Assembly (NCBI GenBank): GCA_017983515.1
Contig: JAGOBF010000014.1
Location: 1-64,000, forward strand
DNA: 64,000 nt
Direction: 5' to 3'
From: Promineifilum sp.
Lineage (GTDB): Bacteria > Chloroflexota > Anaerolineae > Promineifilales > Promineifilaceae
Below the pieces are notes generated by a model, which did not search any database, was not told the origin of the DNA, and was given only the letters and a program-made list of their open reading frames with translations. Shown piece after piece: positions 1 through 9,299 of this stretch. How positions within the stretch are numbered: position 1 is the stretch's first letter; the number at the start of each line of letters is the position of its first letter. The translations under genes and the position numbers were made by a program.

Positions 1-612
1 CAGGCTCGTCTGCAATTCTTCAACACCGGCCCCGATCAGATCCCTGGCGTCATCGTCATGAGCCTGTCGGACCTCGTCGGCGACAACCTCGATCCCGACA
101 CTGATCGCGTCGTCGTGGTGTTCAATGCCGACGATGAGGAAGTAGTGCTGCCTGTGGCCGAACTGGGAGGACGGGTCATGACGCTGCATCCCGTGTTGGC
201 CGCCTCAGCCGATCCCGTCGTGGCTGGATCGAGCTGGGATGGCGTCGCGGGTGCGTTCACCGTGCCGGGCCGGACGACGGCCGTCTTCGTGCAGGCCGAG
301 GGCAGTGAGCCTGCCCCCACGCCGGCCCCCGAACCCACGGCCGCGCCGACCACGGAGCCGACGGCCCTGCCCACCGACGAACCGGCGGCCACGTCCCAAC
401 CGACCGCCACGGCCGTCAGCGTGGCCGTAGCCACGGCCGAGGCACAACCCACGGCCGAGGCGACGCGCGCCGAAGAAGCTGCGCTGGAGTCGGCCCCCGC
501 GCCGGCATCGTCTCGCAACAATGTGACAGCGGTGGCGATCCTCGTGATCGTCGGCGCGGCCGGCGCCGTGGCGGGGATCATCGCCTGGCTGCGCGGGCGC
601 AAAATGGAGTAG
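1..612 (+). CDS. Pullulanase-type alpha-1,6-glucosidase, C-terminal part (5' end outside window)
   Basis: The frame is open from base 1, so only the last 203 residues are visible. The first 100 or so carry signatures of the C-terminal beta-sandwich of pullulanases: IPGVIVMSLSD, VVVVFNADDEE, LHPVLAASADPVV and GAFTVPGRTTAVF. These enzymes cut alpha-1,6 branches of pullulan, starch or glycogen; the catalytic domain lies outside the window. A Pro/Thr/Glu-rich linker (about residues 101-168) follows, then one hydrophobic span near the end and a basic RGRK tail. That layout suggests an exported enzyme held on the outer face of the membrane by its C-terminus. The C-terminal anchor is unusual for the family. 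It converges with the ROK kinase gene, which would fit a sugar-use neighbourhood. Confidence 0.8.
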   Translation, partial: QARLQFFNTGPDQIPGVIVMSLSDLVGDNLDPDTDRVVVVFNADDEEVVLPVAELGGRVMTLHPVLAASADPVVAGSSWDGVAGAFTVPGRTTAVFVQAEGSEPAPTPAPEPTAAPTTEPTALPTDEPAATSQPTATAVSVAVATAEAQPTAEATRAEEAALESAPAPASSRNNVTAVAILVIVGAAGAVAGIIAWLRGRKME

Positions 613-623
613 GCTCCTCTATT

Positions 624-684
624 CGTTCGCAGCAGGTGCTTGAGCGACCCCTGAAGGACGGCGCTCAGGTGCCTGCTGCGAACG
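624..684. repeat. Large inverted repeat between convergent genes
   Basis: Arms 624-646 and 662-684 are about 23 bp each and nearly complementary (CGTTCGCAGCAGG at both outer ends), with a 15-base loop. It sits just after the pullulanase stop codon. There is no proper T-run, so it may be a palindromic intergenic repeat rather than an intrinsic terminator, though it could serve both converging genes. Confidence 0.6.
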
Positions 685-887
685 GGAAAAATAGACACAG
701 ATCAAACGGCCAGGGTAATCGACAATCCGTTTCTTCCGCCAAAACTCACGTCTCATCCGTGTCAGATTCTTGATTCCCCGGCCGGCAATAACTTGCAAAT
801 GAGTCAATCCCCGACCGGCGACCGGCCGGCATCCGTGCGGCCGGGGAGGCCATTATCGTCGTCGTTCCATAGCGCTCTGGCCGTGGG

Positions 888-1841
888 TCATGTCGCCGCC
901 GACACGAGGGCAATGGCCCCCCACAGCGGCGCATCGTCGCCCAGCGCGGCGGGCACGATGTCGAAGCTGACTTCGGGCAGGGCCGTGGCCCGCGCAGCGC
1001 GATGCACTTCGGCCCACCAGTCGGCCCCGGCCTTAGTCACCCCGCCGCCGAGTACGAAGCGCTGCGGGTTGATCAGGTTGGCCGCATTGCCCAGGCCGAT
1101 ACCCAGCGACCACGCCCCTCGCAACAAGATCTCGCGCGCTATCTGATCCCCGGCTGCGGCCGCCTCGGCTACGTCCCGCCCGGTCAACACGCCCGTAACG
1201 CCACCCCCGCTCCCCTGCTCTCCTTCCCCACGGCCCACTCGCGCCCCATAATCGGCGGCCATATAGGGCCCGGAAGCCAGCCGCTCCAGGCAACCGTGCT
1301 TGCCGCACAGGCACAGCGGCCCGTCCGGCTCGACCACGGTATGACCGATTTCACCGGCCATCCCATCGCCGCCGCGCCACACCCGCCCGCCCAGCACCCA
1401 GCCGCCCCCGACGCCGGTGCTGACCGTCACGTACAGCAGATCTTCCACGCCGCGCCCGGCCCCAAAGCGATGCTCGCCCAGGGCGGCGACGTTGGCGTCG
1501 TTGTCCACGGCCGCGGGCGCGCCGAATTCCCGCTCCAGTATTTGCCGGAGGGGAATGTCTTCCCAACCGCGCACGTGATGCGAGAGGCGAACGATACCGC
1601 GATCATAGTCCACCGGGCCGCCGAAACTGACGCCGACGGCCGAGGGTCTGCGCCCGGCCAACAGCTCGCCGGCCAGGCGCATCATGGCCGCCAATTCATA
1701 GGCTGCATCGGCCGCCGGCGGTGTCCACTCGCGGCGCAAATCGAGCCATTGTGGCCGGGCGGCTGAGAGCGCGGCGCGCCCGACCCAAGCCGCGCTCAGC
1801 TTCGTCCCGCCGAAATCCAGAGCAAGCAATACGTCATCCAT
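888..1841 (-). CDS. ROK-family sugar kinase (glucokinase-like)
   Basis: 317 residues, the normal length for a ROK kinase. It carries the N-terminal phosphate-binding motif LALDFGGTK, the substrate/catalytic stretch VDNDANVAALGEH, and the ROK zinc site GEIGHT followed by CLCGKHGCLE. No N-terminal helix-turn-helix is present, so it is a kinase rather than a ROK repressor. The likely reaction is ATP-dependent phosphorylation of glucose or a related hexose in the cytoplasm; the exact sugar cannot be told. The ATG at 1841 was chosen because residues upstream of MDDVLLALDFGG do not resemble the family. A TATCAT hexamer at 1854-1859 lies 12 bases before this ATG, so the mRNA leader would be very short. 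Confidence 0.85.
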   Translation of the reverse strand: MDDVLLALDFGGTKLSAAWVGRAALSAARPQWLDLRREWTPPAADAAYELAAMMRLAGELLAGRRPSAVGVSFGGPVDYDRGIVRLSHHVRGWEDIPLRQILEREFGAPAAVDNDANVAALGEHRFGAGRGVEDLLYVTVSTGVGGGWVLGGRVWRGGDGMAGEIGHTVVEPDGPLCLCGKHGCLERLASGPYMAADYGARVGRGEGEQGSGGGVTGVLTGRDVAEAAAAGDQIAREILLRGAWSLGIGLGNAANLINPQRFVLGGGVTKAGADWWAEVHRAARATALPEVSFDIVPAALGDDAPLWGAIALVSAAT

Positions 1842-2175
1842 GAGTAGACGAGAATGATAGCAGAGACGGCCGGTAAACGGCATATGGCGGCGTAGCACCG
1901 GATTCTTACTCGGTGGCCGATCAGGTCGCGAATTCGAAAGGCTTCTCTGCTAACCGTTTACCGTCTCCCCCTTCTCTCTCACGACGTGACAGACGGCGCT
2001 AAAATGGGTGACGGATGACACTAAGAACGGGCTGACGGATATGCAACAATAAGGACGATTGGCGGTGAGGCGCGGGCCTCCGGCTCGTTGAGCACGCCCA
2101 TCGTTCCGGTGGGGGAGCCACATTTTTACCACCGCGATCCCAACACAGGATCAAGGCGGCGATCAGGAGTAATGA
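1842..2175. promoter_or_regulatory. Divergent intergenic region between ROK kinase and carboxylase operon
   Basis: This 334-bp gap must hold promoters in both directions. The only signals I can point to are a TATCAT -10-like hexamer for the ROK gene (1854-1859, minus strand) and an AGGAG ribosome-binding site at 2165-2169 for the carboxylase. I see no convincing -35 box, operator or structured RNA. Confidence 0.35.
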
Positions 2176-3723
2176 ATGACCAAGGATATGGGGTATTATC
2201 TCCAGGACTTGCAGGCGCGTCGTGCGTCGGCCGGGGGAACAGAGAAAGACATCGCTGCCCAGCACGGCAAGAACCGCCTGACGGCTCGCGAGCGGCTTGA
2301 CATCCTGTTCGACCCCGACACGTTTACCGAGATCGATACGCTGGTCTTGCCCCGCTACGAGAACTATCCCGGCGGAAAGAATTCGCGCCTGGGCGACGGC
2401 GTCGTCACCGGCTTCGGGCTGGTCAACGGCCGGCGCGTCTTCGCTGCCTCGCAGGACGCGACTGTCATGGGCGGTTCGCTGGGCGAGATGCACGCCAACA
2501 AGATCGTCAAGGCGATGCAGATGGCCCTCAAGTACGGCTGCCCGTTCATCGCCATCAACGACTCCGGCGGCGCGCGCATCCAGGAAGGCGTCGACAGCCT
2601 GGGCGGCTACGCGCGCATTTTTGACGCCAACTGCGAGGCGTCGGGCGTCATCCCCCAGCTGTCGGTCATCATGGGGCCATGCGCCGGCGGCGCGGTCTAC
2701 TCCCCCGCCCTCACCGACTTCGTTTTCATGACCAACAACAGCTATATGTTCATCACTGGCCCCGACGTGGTGCGCTCAGTGATGCAGGAAAACGTCAGCT
2801 TCGAGGAGCTGGGCGGCGGCATGATGCACAGCGCCGAGAGCGGCGTGTGCCACTTCCTGGCGACCGACGACCGGGACTGCCTCGAGCGCGTGCGCGGTCT
2901 GCTCAGCTACCTGCCCGGCAACAATCAGGATGAGCCGCCCTACGTCCAGCCTATCGATGACCCGGAACGACGTTGCCCTGAACTCAAGGAGATCGTGCCC
3001 ACTGATCCCTATAAAGCCTACGACGTGCGCGGGGTCATCGGCAGCATCGTCGACGACGGCGCGTTTTTCGAGGTCCACCAACTATGGGCCGAGAACATGG
3101 TCGTCGGCTTTGCGCGGCTCAACGGCTACGTGGTCGGCATCGTCGCCAACCAGCCCATGGTACTGGCCGGCTGCATCGACATCAAGGCCTCGATCAAGAC
3201 CACGCACTTTATCCGCATCTGCGACGCTTACAACGTGCCGATCATCACGCTTCAGGACGTGCCTGGCTTCTTGCCCGGTAAGGAGCAGGAGTACGGCGGC
3301 ATCATCCGCAACGGCGCGCGCATGATCTACGCCTATAGCGAGGCCACCGTGCCCAAGCTGATGATCATCCTGCGCAAAAGCTATGGCGGGGCATACTGCG
3401 TGATGAGCAGCAAGGGCCTGCGCGGCGACCTGCTCTATGCCTGGCCCAACGCCGAGATCGCCGTGATGGGCGCGGAAGGTGCGGTCAACATCCTTTTCCG
3501 GCGCGACGTGCAGGCCGCGGAAGACCCCGAAGCCAAACGTCACGAACTGGTCGAGGATTACCAGCAAAAATTCAATAATCCCTACGTTGCCGCCGCACGC
3601 GGTCTCATTGACGATGTGATCGACCCGGCCGACTCGCGCCGCATCCTCATTCGTTCACTTGAGGTTGCCATGTCCAAGCGAGAGCGTCATGTGCCTCGTA
3701 AGCATGGCATTTCGCCGATGTAA
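2176..3723 (+). CDS. Acyl-CoA carboxylase, carboxyltransferase (beta) subunit, propionyl/methylmalonyl-CoA type
   Basis: 515 residues, the usual size for PccB/MmdA-type subunits, with both crotonase-fold halves. The N-domain has GGSLGEMHANKI and INDSGGARIQEGVDSLGGY followed by GPCAGGAVYSPAL; the C-domain has DVPGFLPGKEQEYGGIIRNGA and YGGAYCVM. The protein moves a carboxyl group from carboxybiotin to an acyl-CoA (propionyl-CoA is the best guess), or runs the reverse reaction in a decarboxylase. The start has AGGAG six bases upstream. It is first of three same-strand genes with the biotin carboxylase-like and biotin carrier genes. All key carboxyltransferase motifs are intact, in contrast to the next gene. 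Confidence 0.88.
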   Translation: MTKDMGYYLQDLQARRASAGGTEKDIAAQHGKNRLTARERLDILFDPDTFTEIDTLVLPRYENYPGGKNSRLGDGVVTGFGLVNGRRVFAASQDATVMGGSLGEMHANKIVKAMQMALKYGCPFIAINDSGGARIQEGVDSLGGYARIFDANCEASGVIPQLSVIMGPCAGGAVYSPALTDFVFMTNNSYMFITGPDVVRSVMQENVSFEELGGGMMHSAESGVCHFLATDDRDCLERVRGLLSYLPGNNQDEPPYVQPIDDPERRCPELKEIVPTDPYKAYDVRGVIGSIVDDGAFFEVHQLWAENMVVGFARLNGYVVGIVANQPMVLAGCIDIKASIKTTHFIRICDAYNVPIITLQDVPGFLPGKEQEYGGIIRNGARMIYAYSEATVPKLMIILRKSYGGAYCVMSSKGLRGDLLYAWPNAEIAVMGAEGAVNILFRRDVQAAEDPEAKRHELVEDYQQKFNNPYVAAARGLIDDVIDPADSRRILIRSLEVAMSKRERHVPRKHGISPM

Positions 3724-3818
3724 GGACCGGTACCGGACGGCCGGCCCCTGACCACGGGTGCGAATTAGCCCCCGGGTCGTGATCGGCCGTTGTGCAACGT
3801 CGAAGGAACACAAAAGAC

Positions 3819-5303
3819 ATGTTCAAAAAGATACTCATCGCTAACCGCGGCGAGATCGCGGTACGCATCATCCGTACGTGCCGCGAGATGGGCATCCGCA
3901 CCGTGGCTCTGTACGAGATTAGCGACCGCGATTCGCTCCATGTGCGGCTGGCCGATACGTGCGTTCAGCTTCCCAACCATCACGCCTTCATGGATCCGGA
4001 CACGATCCTGGCCATTGCCCAGTCGCAAGGCGTGGATGCCGTCCATCCCGGCTATGGCTTTTTGGCCGAGAACCCGAATTTTGTCCGCGCCTGCGAGGCG
4101 GCGGGCATCGTCTTCATCGGGCCGCCGGCCGAGATAGTGGAGGCCACGCGCAACAAGATCGGCATGTTGGAACAGGCCCGCGCTGCTGGTTTCCAAACCG
4201 TGACCCATTCGCCGAATTCGTTTGACGAGGATGAGTTCGAGACCTTGGCTGCCGCCGCGAAGGCCATCGGTTATCCATTGGTGCTCAAGTCTTGCAGCGG
4301 CGGCCGCGGCCGCGGCGAGCGACTGGTGGACAGCCCCGACCACTTGCCCGAGACCGTGCGGCGAGCACATGGCGAGGCCAAAGTCGTCTACGGCAGCAGC
4401 CGGCTCTTCATGGAAAAGGCGATCCTGCCCGCCCATCAGGTTGGCGTGCAGATCGTGGCCGACCGCTTCGGCAACCTGGTGCATCTGGGCGATCGTGAAG
4501 GCTCAATCGTCCACAATAACCAGAAGATCGTGGAAGAATCGCCGGTCCTCTGCCTGTCGTCCGAGGGACGTGCTGCTTTGCTGGAAACGGCCGTCCGGAT
4601 GGCCCGCCTGTTCAATTATCAAAATGTGGGCACGGTAGAGTTCCTGGTCGACGCCGCCGGCGAGTTCTATTTCAGCGAGATCAAATCCCGCATCCAGATC
4701 GATCACACACTGGCGGAAATGATGACGCGGATCGATCTGATCCGCGAGCAGATTCGTCTGGCGGCCGGTGAGGCGCTGGGCTACAGTCAGGATGACGTCG
4801 CGTTCCGTGGCTGGGCCATGATGTGCCGTGTGCAGGCCGAAGACCCAGCGCGGCGCTATATGCCCGCTTCCGGTCATCTGCGCCGCATGCGGCTGCCCAG
4901 CGGGCCGGAAGTGCGCGTCGATACGTACCTCTACTGCGATTCCGAGGTTCCGTCATTCTACGACCCGCTCATTGCCAAGGCCACTGTGTGGGCCATCGAT
5001 CGACCGGCTTGTGTGGATCGCCTGCGTCGCGCGCTGGAGGATTTTGCCGTCATTGGCATTCCTACCAACCTGCCGTTGCTCATGGAGATCATGCGCACGC
5101 CCGCTTTCGTGGCCGGTGAATATGCCACCGATCTCCTCCACCAGCCGCTGGACACTAAACCGGCGACCGACATCGCCGTGTTGCGGCGCGACCTTGCGGC
5201 GGCGGCGGCTGTGCTCTATACGCGTCGTCACGAGGCCTCCATCCCGCAGACGCCTGATCGGTGGGCCACGGGCTGGCACCGAACGAGCCGTCATATTCAA
5301 TAG
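3819..5303 (+). CDS. Divergent biotin carboxylase subunit with altered active site
   Basis: 494 residues, with the biotin-carboxylase fold throughout (ILIANRGEIAVRIIRTCREMG, VHPGYGFLAENPNFV). By position it should carboxylate the biotin of the next gene's carrier using ATP and bicarbonate. However, conserved active-site segments differ. The glycine-rich ATP loop reads SCSGGRGRGERLV after Lys157 instead of the usual run of glycines; the segment normally ERxCSxQRRHQK reads DREGSIVHNNQK (225-236); EMNTRxQVEH reads EIKSRIQIDH (287-296). Retained are the Gln-Lys after that segment, the EFL glutamate, Glu287, Arg291 and the Arg of CRVQAEDP. It may use another mechanism or have lost activity. The ATG at 3819 is chosen over a GTG at 3792 because FKKILIANRG is the family start. 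Confidence 0.8.
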   Translation: MFKKILIANRGEIAVRIIRTCREMGIRTVALYEISDRDSLHVRLADTCVQLPNHHAFMDPDTILAIAQSQGVDAVHPGYGFLAENPNFVRACEAAGIVFIGPPAEIVEATRNKIGMLEQARAAGFQTVTHSPNSFDEDEFETLAAAAKAIGYPLVLKSCSGGRGRGERLVDSPDHLPETVRRAHGEAKVVYGSSRLFMEKAILPAHQVGVQIVADRFGNLVHLGDREGSIVHNNQKIVEESPVLCLSSEGRAALLETAVRMARLFNYQNVGTVEFLVDAAGEFYFSEIKSRIQIDHTLAEMMTRIDLIREQIRLAAGEALGYSQDDVAFRGWAMMCRVQAEDPARRYMPASGHLRRMRLPSGPEVRVDTYLYCDSEVPSFYDPLIAKATVWAIDRPACVDRLRRALEDFAVIGIPTNLPLLMEIMRTPAFVAGEYATDLLHQPLDTKPATDIAVLRRDLAAAAAVLYTRRHEASIPQTPDRWATGWHRTSRHIQ

Positions 5304-5318
5304 GTCGGGAGGGAATGA

Positions 5319-5825
5319 ATGAATACGCTTCAAGTGACAATTGATGATCAAACGTACAAAGTTGAGCTAAAGCCGCCTTTCCGCGACGCCAACGTCGGCG
5401 ACCTCTATGAAGTGATGGTCGATGGCAAGGCCGTTGCGATCAACTTGCCGCAACCAAAAGCGCCCATCTCCGAGATGGAGTGGCTGATTATCGACGACCG
5501 GCCCTACGAGCTTGTCTTTGACTCCAATTTGCAGTACATCAACGCTTACGATGGGCCGCACAAGGTCGAAGTGCAGGACGACAATCAGGCTGTGGCCCGG
5601 CCGCGCAGCGGCGACGGCCGGGTGAAGGCTCCCATCCCCGGCCTGATAATCCGCGTCCTGGTGGAGCCGGGGGCAGCGGTGCGGGCCGGGCAAGCCCTGC
5701 TCATTCTGGAAGCCATGAAGATGGAGAACGAGATCCGCGCCCCGTTCGACGGCGTGGTCAGTTCGATCTCTACTGCCGTCGGGCAGTCGGTGGTGCGCAA
5801 TCAGGTCTTGATCGAAGTACAGTAA
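5319..5825 (+). CDS. Biotin carboxyl carrier protein (biotinyl subunit)
   Basis: 168 residues. The C-terminal 75 or so form a biotinyl/lipoyl domain with the biotinylation site EAMKMENE (the second Lys is the acceptor), preceded by VKAPIPGLI, the usual start of the domain. The N-terminal half is the extended linker domain seen in carrier subunits of propionyl-CoA and methylmalonyl-CoA complexes. The start follows GGGAGGGA closely and lies 15 bases after the preceding gene, so the three genes are surely an operon. The carrier site is fully conserved, so if the adjacent carboxylase subunit is inactive, another one, such as that at 7145-9097, might charge it. Confidence 0.9.
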   Translation: MNTLQVTIDDQTYKVELKPPFRDANVGDLYEVMVDGKAVAINLPQPKAPISEMEWLIIDDRPYELVFDSNLQYINAYDGPHKVEVQDDNQAVARPRSGDGRVKAPIPGLIIRVLVEPGAAVRAGQALLILEAMKMENEIRAPFDGVVSSISTAVGQSVVRNQVLIEVQ

Positions 5826-5855
5826 ACCCGCCTCGCCCCTTTTGCCGATTGTTGC

Positions 5856-5861
5856 TATCAT
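5856..5861 (+). promoter_or_regulatory. -10 element for a leaderless gene
   Basis: TATCAT ends seven bases before the ATG at 5869, so transcription would begin at or next to the start codon. No Shine-Dalgarno sequence is present, and no clear -35 box is seen. Confidence 0.4.
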
Positions 5862-5868
5862 GCCGCTT

Positions 5869-7104
5869 ATGAGCAACAGTCGCCTGACACGCTTGGCCTG
5901 GGTCATCACCGCGTTGGGCCTGGTGTGGCTATTTCTGGCCCTGGCCCTCATTGTGTGGCGCGCGCCGGCCGGCCCGCTGCCGGAAATCACGCCCTGGTAT
6001 TCCGATTTTCTGGTCACGGCGGCGTTGGGCGTAGCCATCGTCGTCGGCGGCTTTGTGGCGGCGCGCCTGCCGCGCAATCCCTATGGCTGGCTGCTGCTGC
6101 TGTTCGGCATCAGCAACGGCGCAATGCAGGGATTCGCCGAAAACTACGCCGTCCGCAGCACGCTGATTGCGTCGCAACCATTGCCGTTGGCGTCGCTCTC
6201 ATTTATTTTCGCGGCCGTCGGGTTCGCTACCTGGATTTCGGCCGTCCCCCTGCTATTCTTGCTATTCCCCAGCGGCAAACTGCCTTCGCGCCGTTGGTGG
6301 CCGTTTGCCGTCCTGGTGGTGCTCAGCTATCTGGTGCTGCTGGGATTCTTGTGGCTGTCGCCGTCCGCGCTGCTCTTGCCCTTTCCCAGCCCATTCCACA
6401 AAGCGGGCGAGATGGGCAATCTGGCCGACATTTTGGCCAGCACGGCGCTCAGCTTCGTCCTGTTCATCGCTATCCCGGTCAGCGGTCTCTCGGTCATCGT
6501 GCGGGCCATTCGGGCCCAGGGACAAGAGCGCCAGCAGTTCAAGTGGTTGGGCCTGGCCTCTATCCTGATCGTGCTGACCATCCTGTGGAACTCGGAGATC
6601 GTGCCCCTGTTGCCGGACGTGCTGGATGCATTGCTGGAGGCGGCGGCCTTTGCCGGCGTGCCGTTGGCCGTGGGTATCGCCGTGCTTCGCTATCGCCTGT
6701 GGGACATCGACGTCATCATTCGCAAAACGGCACTTTACACGGTGCTGACCATCCTGCTGGGAGCCGTCTATACTGTTCTCGTCGTCATATTGCAGAGCGT
6801 TTTTACTCGCGTCACCGGCCAGGATTCGCCCGCCGCGCTGGTGCTGTCCACGCTGACTATCGCCGCGCTGTTCACGCCCTTGCGCCGCCGGGTGCAGTCG
6901 TTCATCGACCGCCGCTTCTACCGGCGCAAGTACGACGCCGAACAAGTGCTGAACCGCTTCGCGTTGGCCGCCCGCGACGAAACCGACCTCGACACGCTGA
7001 CGGCCGAACTGCTGCGCGTCATCCAGGAGACGATGGAGCCGGAGCACGTCTCGCTCTGGCTCAAGCCAGTGGCCCAACGGCCGCCCTCCGATCCGTATCG
7101 ATAA
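5869..7104 (+). CDS. Sensor-like multi-spanning membrane protein, kinase module absent (paralog 1)
   Basis: 411 residues. About eight to nine hydrophobic segments cover the first 270 residues, followed by the signature LRYRLWDIDVIIRKTALY, two more membrane segments, then FIDRRFYRRKYDAEQVL and a short helical tail ending METMEPEHVSLWLKP-like (here QETMEPEHVSLWL). In many sensor histidine kinases the same module continues into GAF and kinase domains; here the protein stops right after it. Two more members of the family are at 12862-14184 and 16066-17364. I cannot name a ligand or partner. The start at 5869 is preferred over TTG 5842 and ATG 5860 because a TATCAT hexamer sits seven bases upstream of it. 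Confidence 0.65.
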   Translation: MSNSRLTRLAWVITALGLVWLFLALALIVWRAPAGPLPEITPWYSDFLVTAALGVAIVVGGFVAARLPRNPYGWLLLLFGISNGAMQGFAENYAVRSTLIASQPLPLASLSFIFAAVGFATWISAVPLLFLLFPSGKLPSRRWWPFAVLVVLSYLVLLGFLWLSPSALLLPFPSPFHKAGEMGNLADILASTALSFVLFIAIPVSGLSVIVRAIRAQGQERQQFKWLGLASILIVLTILWNSEIVPLLPDVLDALLEAAAFAGVPLAVGIAVLRYRLWDIDVIIRKTALYTVLTILLGAVYTVLVVILQSVFTRVTGQDSPAALVLSTLTIAALFTPLRRRVQSFIDRRFYRRKYDAEQVLNRFALAARDETDLDTLTAELLRVIQETMEPEHVSLWLKPVAQRPPSDPYR

Positions 7105-7144
7105 TACCCGGTGCGACAGCCCAAACATCGCCAAATCGCAGCCG

Positions 7145-9097
7145 CTAATCCCCAGCGACGCGCACCAGCAGATCGCCAGCCGCCACCTGATCGCCGGCGG
7201 CGAAGTAAATGGCTTCCACCACGCCACCCGCGCCGGCGCGAATGGTGTGCTCCATCTTCATCGCCTCCAGCTTTACCAGCGGCTGCCCTTCGCCTACCGT
7301 CTGGCCGACCGCCACCAGCACGGCCAGCACCCGACCCGGCAGCGGCGCACGCAGAGAGCCGGCGGCCTCGGTCGCGCGTCGAGGCGCCGGCAACAAGGGT
7401 CGCGCCGCCACGCATATCGCGCCCGCCGGCGTCTGCACCCACCAGACATCCCCCGCAGCCGCCACGGCCACCGTCTGCCGATAGCCGTCGACCGTTAGGG
7501 CCATGTCCGGTGCGTCGAAGCGGTTGATGATGACGTTGACACGGCGCTCCGGCGACAGCCATAGCTCATACGTGCCGCCCGCATGCGGCTGGGGCCGAAG
7601 GCGCACCGCCGTCTCCTTGCCGCGGACTTGAAAATAGTAAGGGGCGGGGTGGCCGGGGTTGTTGCGCCAGTAGCCTGGCCCGCCGGCCGCGTCCGCGTGT
7701 TGCCGGGCCAGCGCGGCAGCGATGAGAGCCAACTCGACGGCCTCGTCGTTCGGCCGGGCGGCCGGAGCGTATTCGTCGATGAAGGCGGTGCTCAGATCGC
7801 CGGCGGCCAGGGCCGGATGGTCGAGGAGGGTCGTCAGCCAGGGCAGATTGGTAGTCAGGCCGAGGAGCGTCGAGTCGCGCAGGGCGTGGTGCAAGCGGCG
7901 GATGGCCTCCGCCCGGCTCGGCGCGTGGGCGATAATCTTAGCCAGCAAGGGATCATAGTGGCTGGTGATGACGTCACTGGTACGGATGCCGTCGTCGGCG
8001 CGGATGCCCTCGCCCGTTGGCGGCCGCCACAACAGGATGGTACCCGTCGCGGGCATGAAATCATGGGCCGGGTCTTCGGCGTAGAGGCGTGCTTCAATCG
8101 CGTGCCCCACCGACTTAATATCATCCTGTGCCCACGGCAACGCTTGCCCTTCGGCCACGCGGATTTGCCACTCGACCAGATCAAGCCCGGTGACCAGTTC
8201 CGTCACCGGGTGTTCGACCTGTAGCCGGGTGTTCATCTCCAGAAAGTAGAATGAGTCGCCGTCCAGCAAAAACTCGACCGTTCCCGCCCCAACGTAACCC
8301 ACGGCCCCGGCCAGGGTCACGGCCGCCGTACCCATCCGGTCGCGCAGCGCCGGCGTTATGACCGGCGAGGGCGTTTCTTCGATCACTTTCTGGTGGCGGC
8401 GCTGGATGGAGCATTCGCGCTCGCCGAGGTGGACAACACGGCCGTGACGGTCGCCCAGGATCTGCATCTCGATGTGGCGCGGCCGAAGCAGGGCGCGCTC
8501 CAGCAGCAGCTCTCCGGAGCCGAAGGCCGATGCGGCCTCGCGCCGTGCCGATGCCAGCGCCTCCGGTAGATCGCCCGGTTGGGCGACGAGACGCATCCCC
8601 TTGCCGCCGCCGCCCGCCGCGGCCTTGACCATGATCGGATAGCCGAGGCGCAGCGCGGCGCGAGCAAATCCCTCATCGGTCTGCTCGCCGCCGTCGAAAC
8701 CGGGGATGACGGCCAGACCGGCGCGTTCGGCCAGTGCCCGAGCGGCCCGTTTGTCGCCCATCGTCGCGATGGCCTCAGCCGTGGGACCGATGAATACCAA
8801 CCCGGCCGCCGCACAGGCGCGTGCGAAGTCATCATTCTCGGCCAGGAAGCCGAAGCCGGGATGGACGGCATCGACCCCGGCGCGTTGGGCGGCGGCCACG
8901 ACGGCGGGGATATTAAGGTAGGAGGCGGCGGCCGGCGAGGGGCCGATGGGGACGGCCGTGTCGGACTCTTCGACGTGGCGACTGTGCGCGTCGGCCTCGG
9001 CATAGACGGCCACGGCGCGAATGCCCATTCGCCGGCAGGTGCGGATGATGCGCCGGGCGATCTCGCCGCGGTTAGCGATCAGGATAGCCCGGATCAT
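7145..9097 (-). CDS. Acyl-CoA carboxylase alpha subunit (biotin carboxylase-biotin carrier fusion; MCC/geranyl/propionyl type)
   Basis: 650 residues. The N-terminal 450 are a canonical biotin carboxylase: ILIANRGEIARRIIRTC, KAAAGGGGKGMRLV, ERECSIQRRHQKVIEE and FLEMNTRLQVEHPVTE. After a spacer comes a biotinyl domain with EAMKMEHT and a C-terminal AAGDLLVRVAG. This single-chain alpha subunit layout is that of methylcrotonyl-, geranyl- or propionyl-CoA carboxylase. The probable beta subunit is encoded 10 kb away (19505-21121), and an acyl-CoA dehydrogenase lies upstream on the same strand, which favours leucine or isoprenoid breakdown. MIRAILIANRG at 9097 is taken as the start rather than 9127. 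Convergent with the gene ending at 7104, 40 bp apart. Confidence 0.85.
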   Translation of the reverse strand: MIRAILIANRGEIARRIIRTCRRMGIRAVAVYAEADAHSRHVEESDTAVPIGPSPAAASYLNIPAVVAAAQRAGVDAVHPGFGFLAENDDFARACAAAGLVFIGPTAEAIATMGDKRAARALAERAGLAVIPGFDGGEQTDEGFARAALRLGYPIMVKAAAGGGGKGMRLVAQPGDLPEALASARREAASAFGSGELLLERALLRPRHIEMQILGDRHGRVVHLGERECSIQRRHQKVIEETPSPVITPALRDRMGTAAVTLAGAVGYVGAGTVEFLLDGDSFYFLEMNTRLQVEHPVTELVTGLDLVEWQIRVAEGQALPWAQDDIKSVGHAIEARLYAEDPAHDFMPATGTILLWRPPTGEGIRADDGIRTSDVITSHYDPLLAKIIAHAPSRAEAIRRLHHALRDSTLLGLTTNLPWLTTLLDHPALAAGDLSTAFIDEYAPAARPNDEAVELALIAAALARQHADAAGGPGYWRNNPGHPAPYYFQVRGKETAVRLRPQPHAGGTYELWLSPERRVNVIINRFDAPDMALTVDGYRQTVAVAAAGDVWWVQTPAGAICVAARPLLPAPRRATEAAGSLRAPLPGRVLAVLVAVGQTVGEGQPLVKLEAMKMEHTIRAGAGGVVEAIYFAAGDQVAAGDLLVRVAGD

Positions 9098-9299
9098 TGT
9101 GGGGTATGCCAGCCGGCCTTTACCCATCGCCTACTGGCCCAAACGATGGCATGATGATTCATATTGAGCGCGATAATGGTTGCCTGTCCACAAGCGGTTA
9201 GTCCAATGATGAAGGTGTCGCTCTCATTCCACGCACAATGCGTGCCCCGTTCCTGCTGCCGGGTCAGGTATCATATTGTTTATACCATCACCCCCGCCC

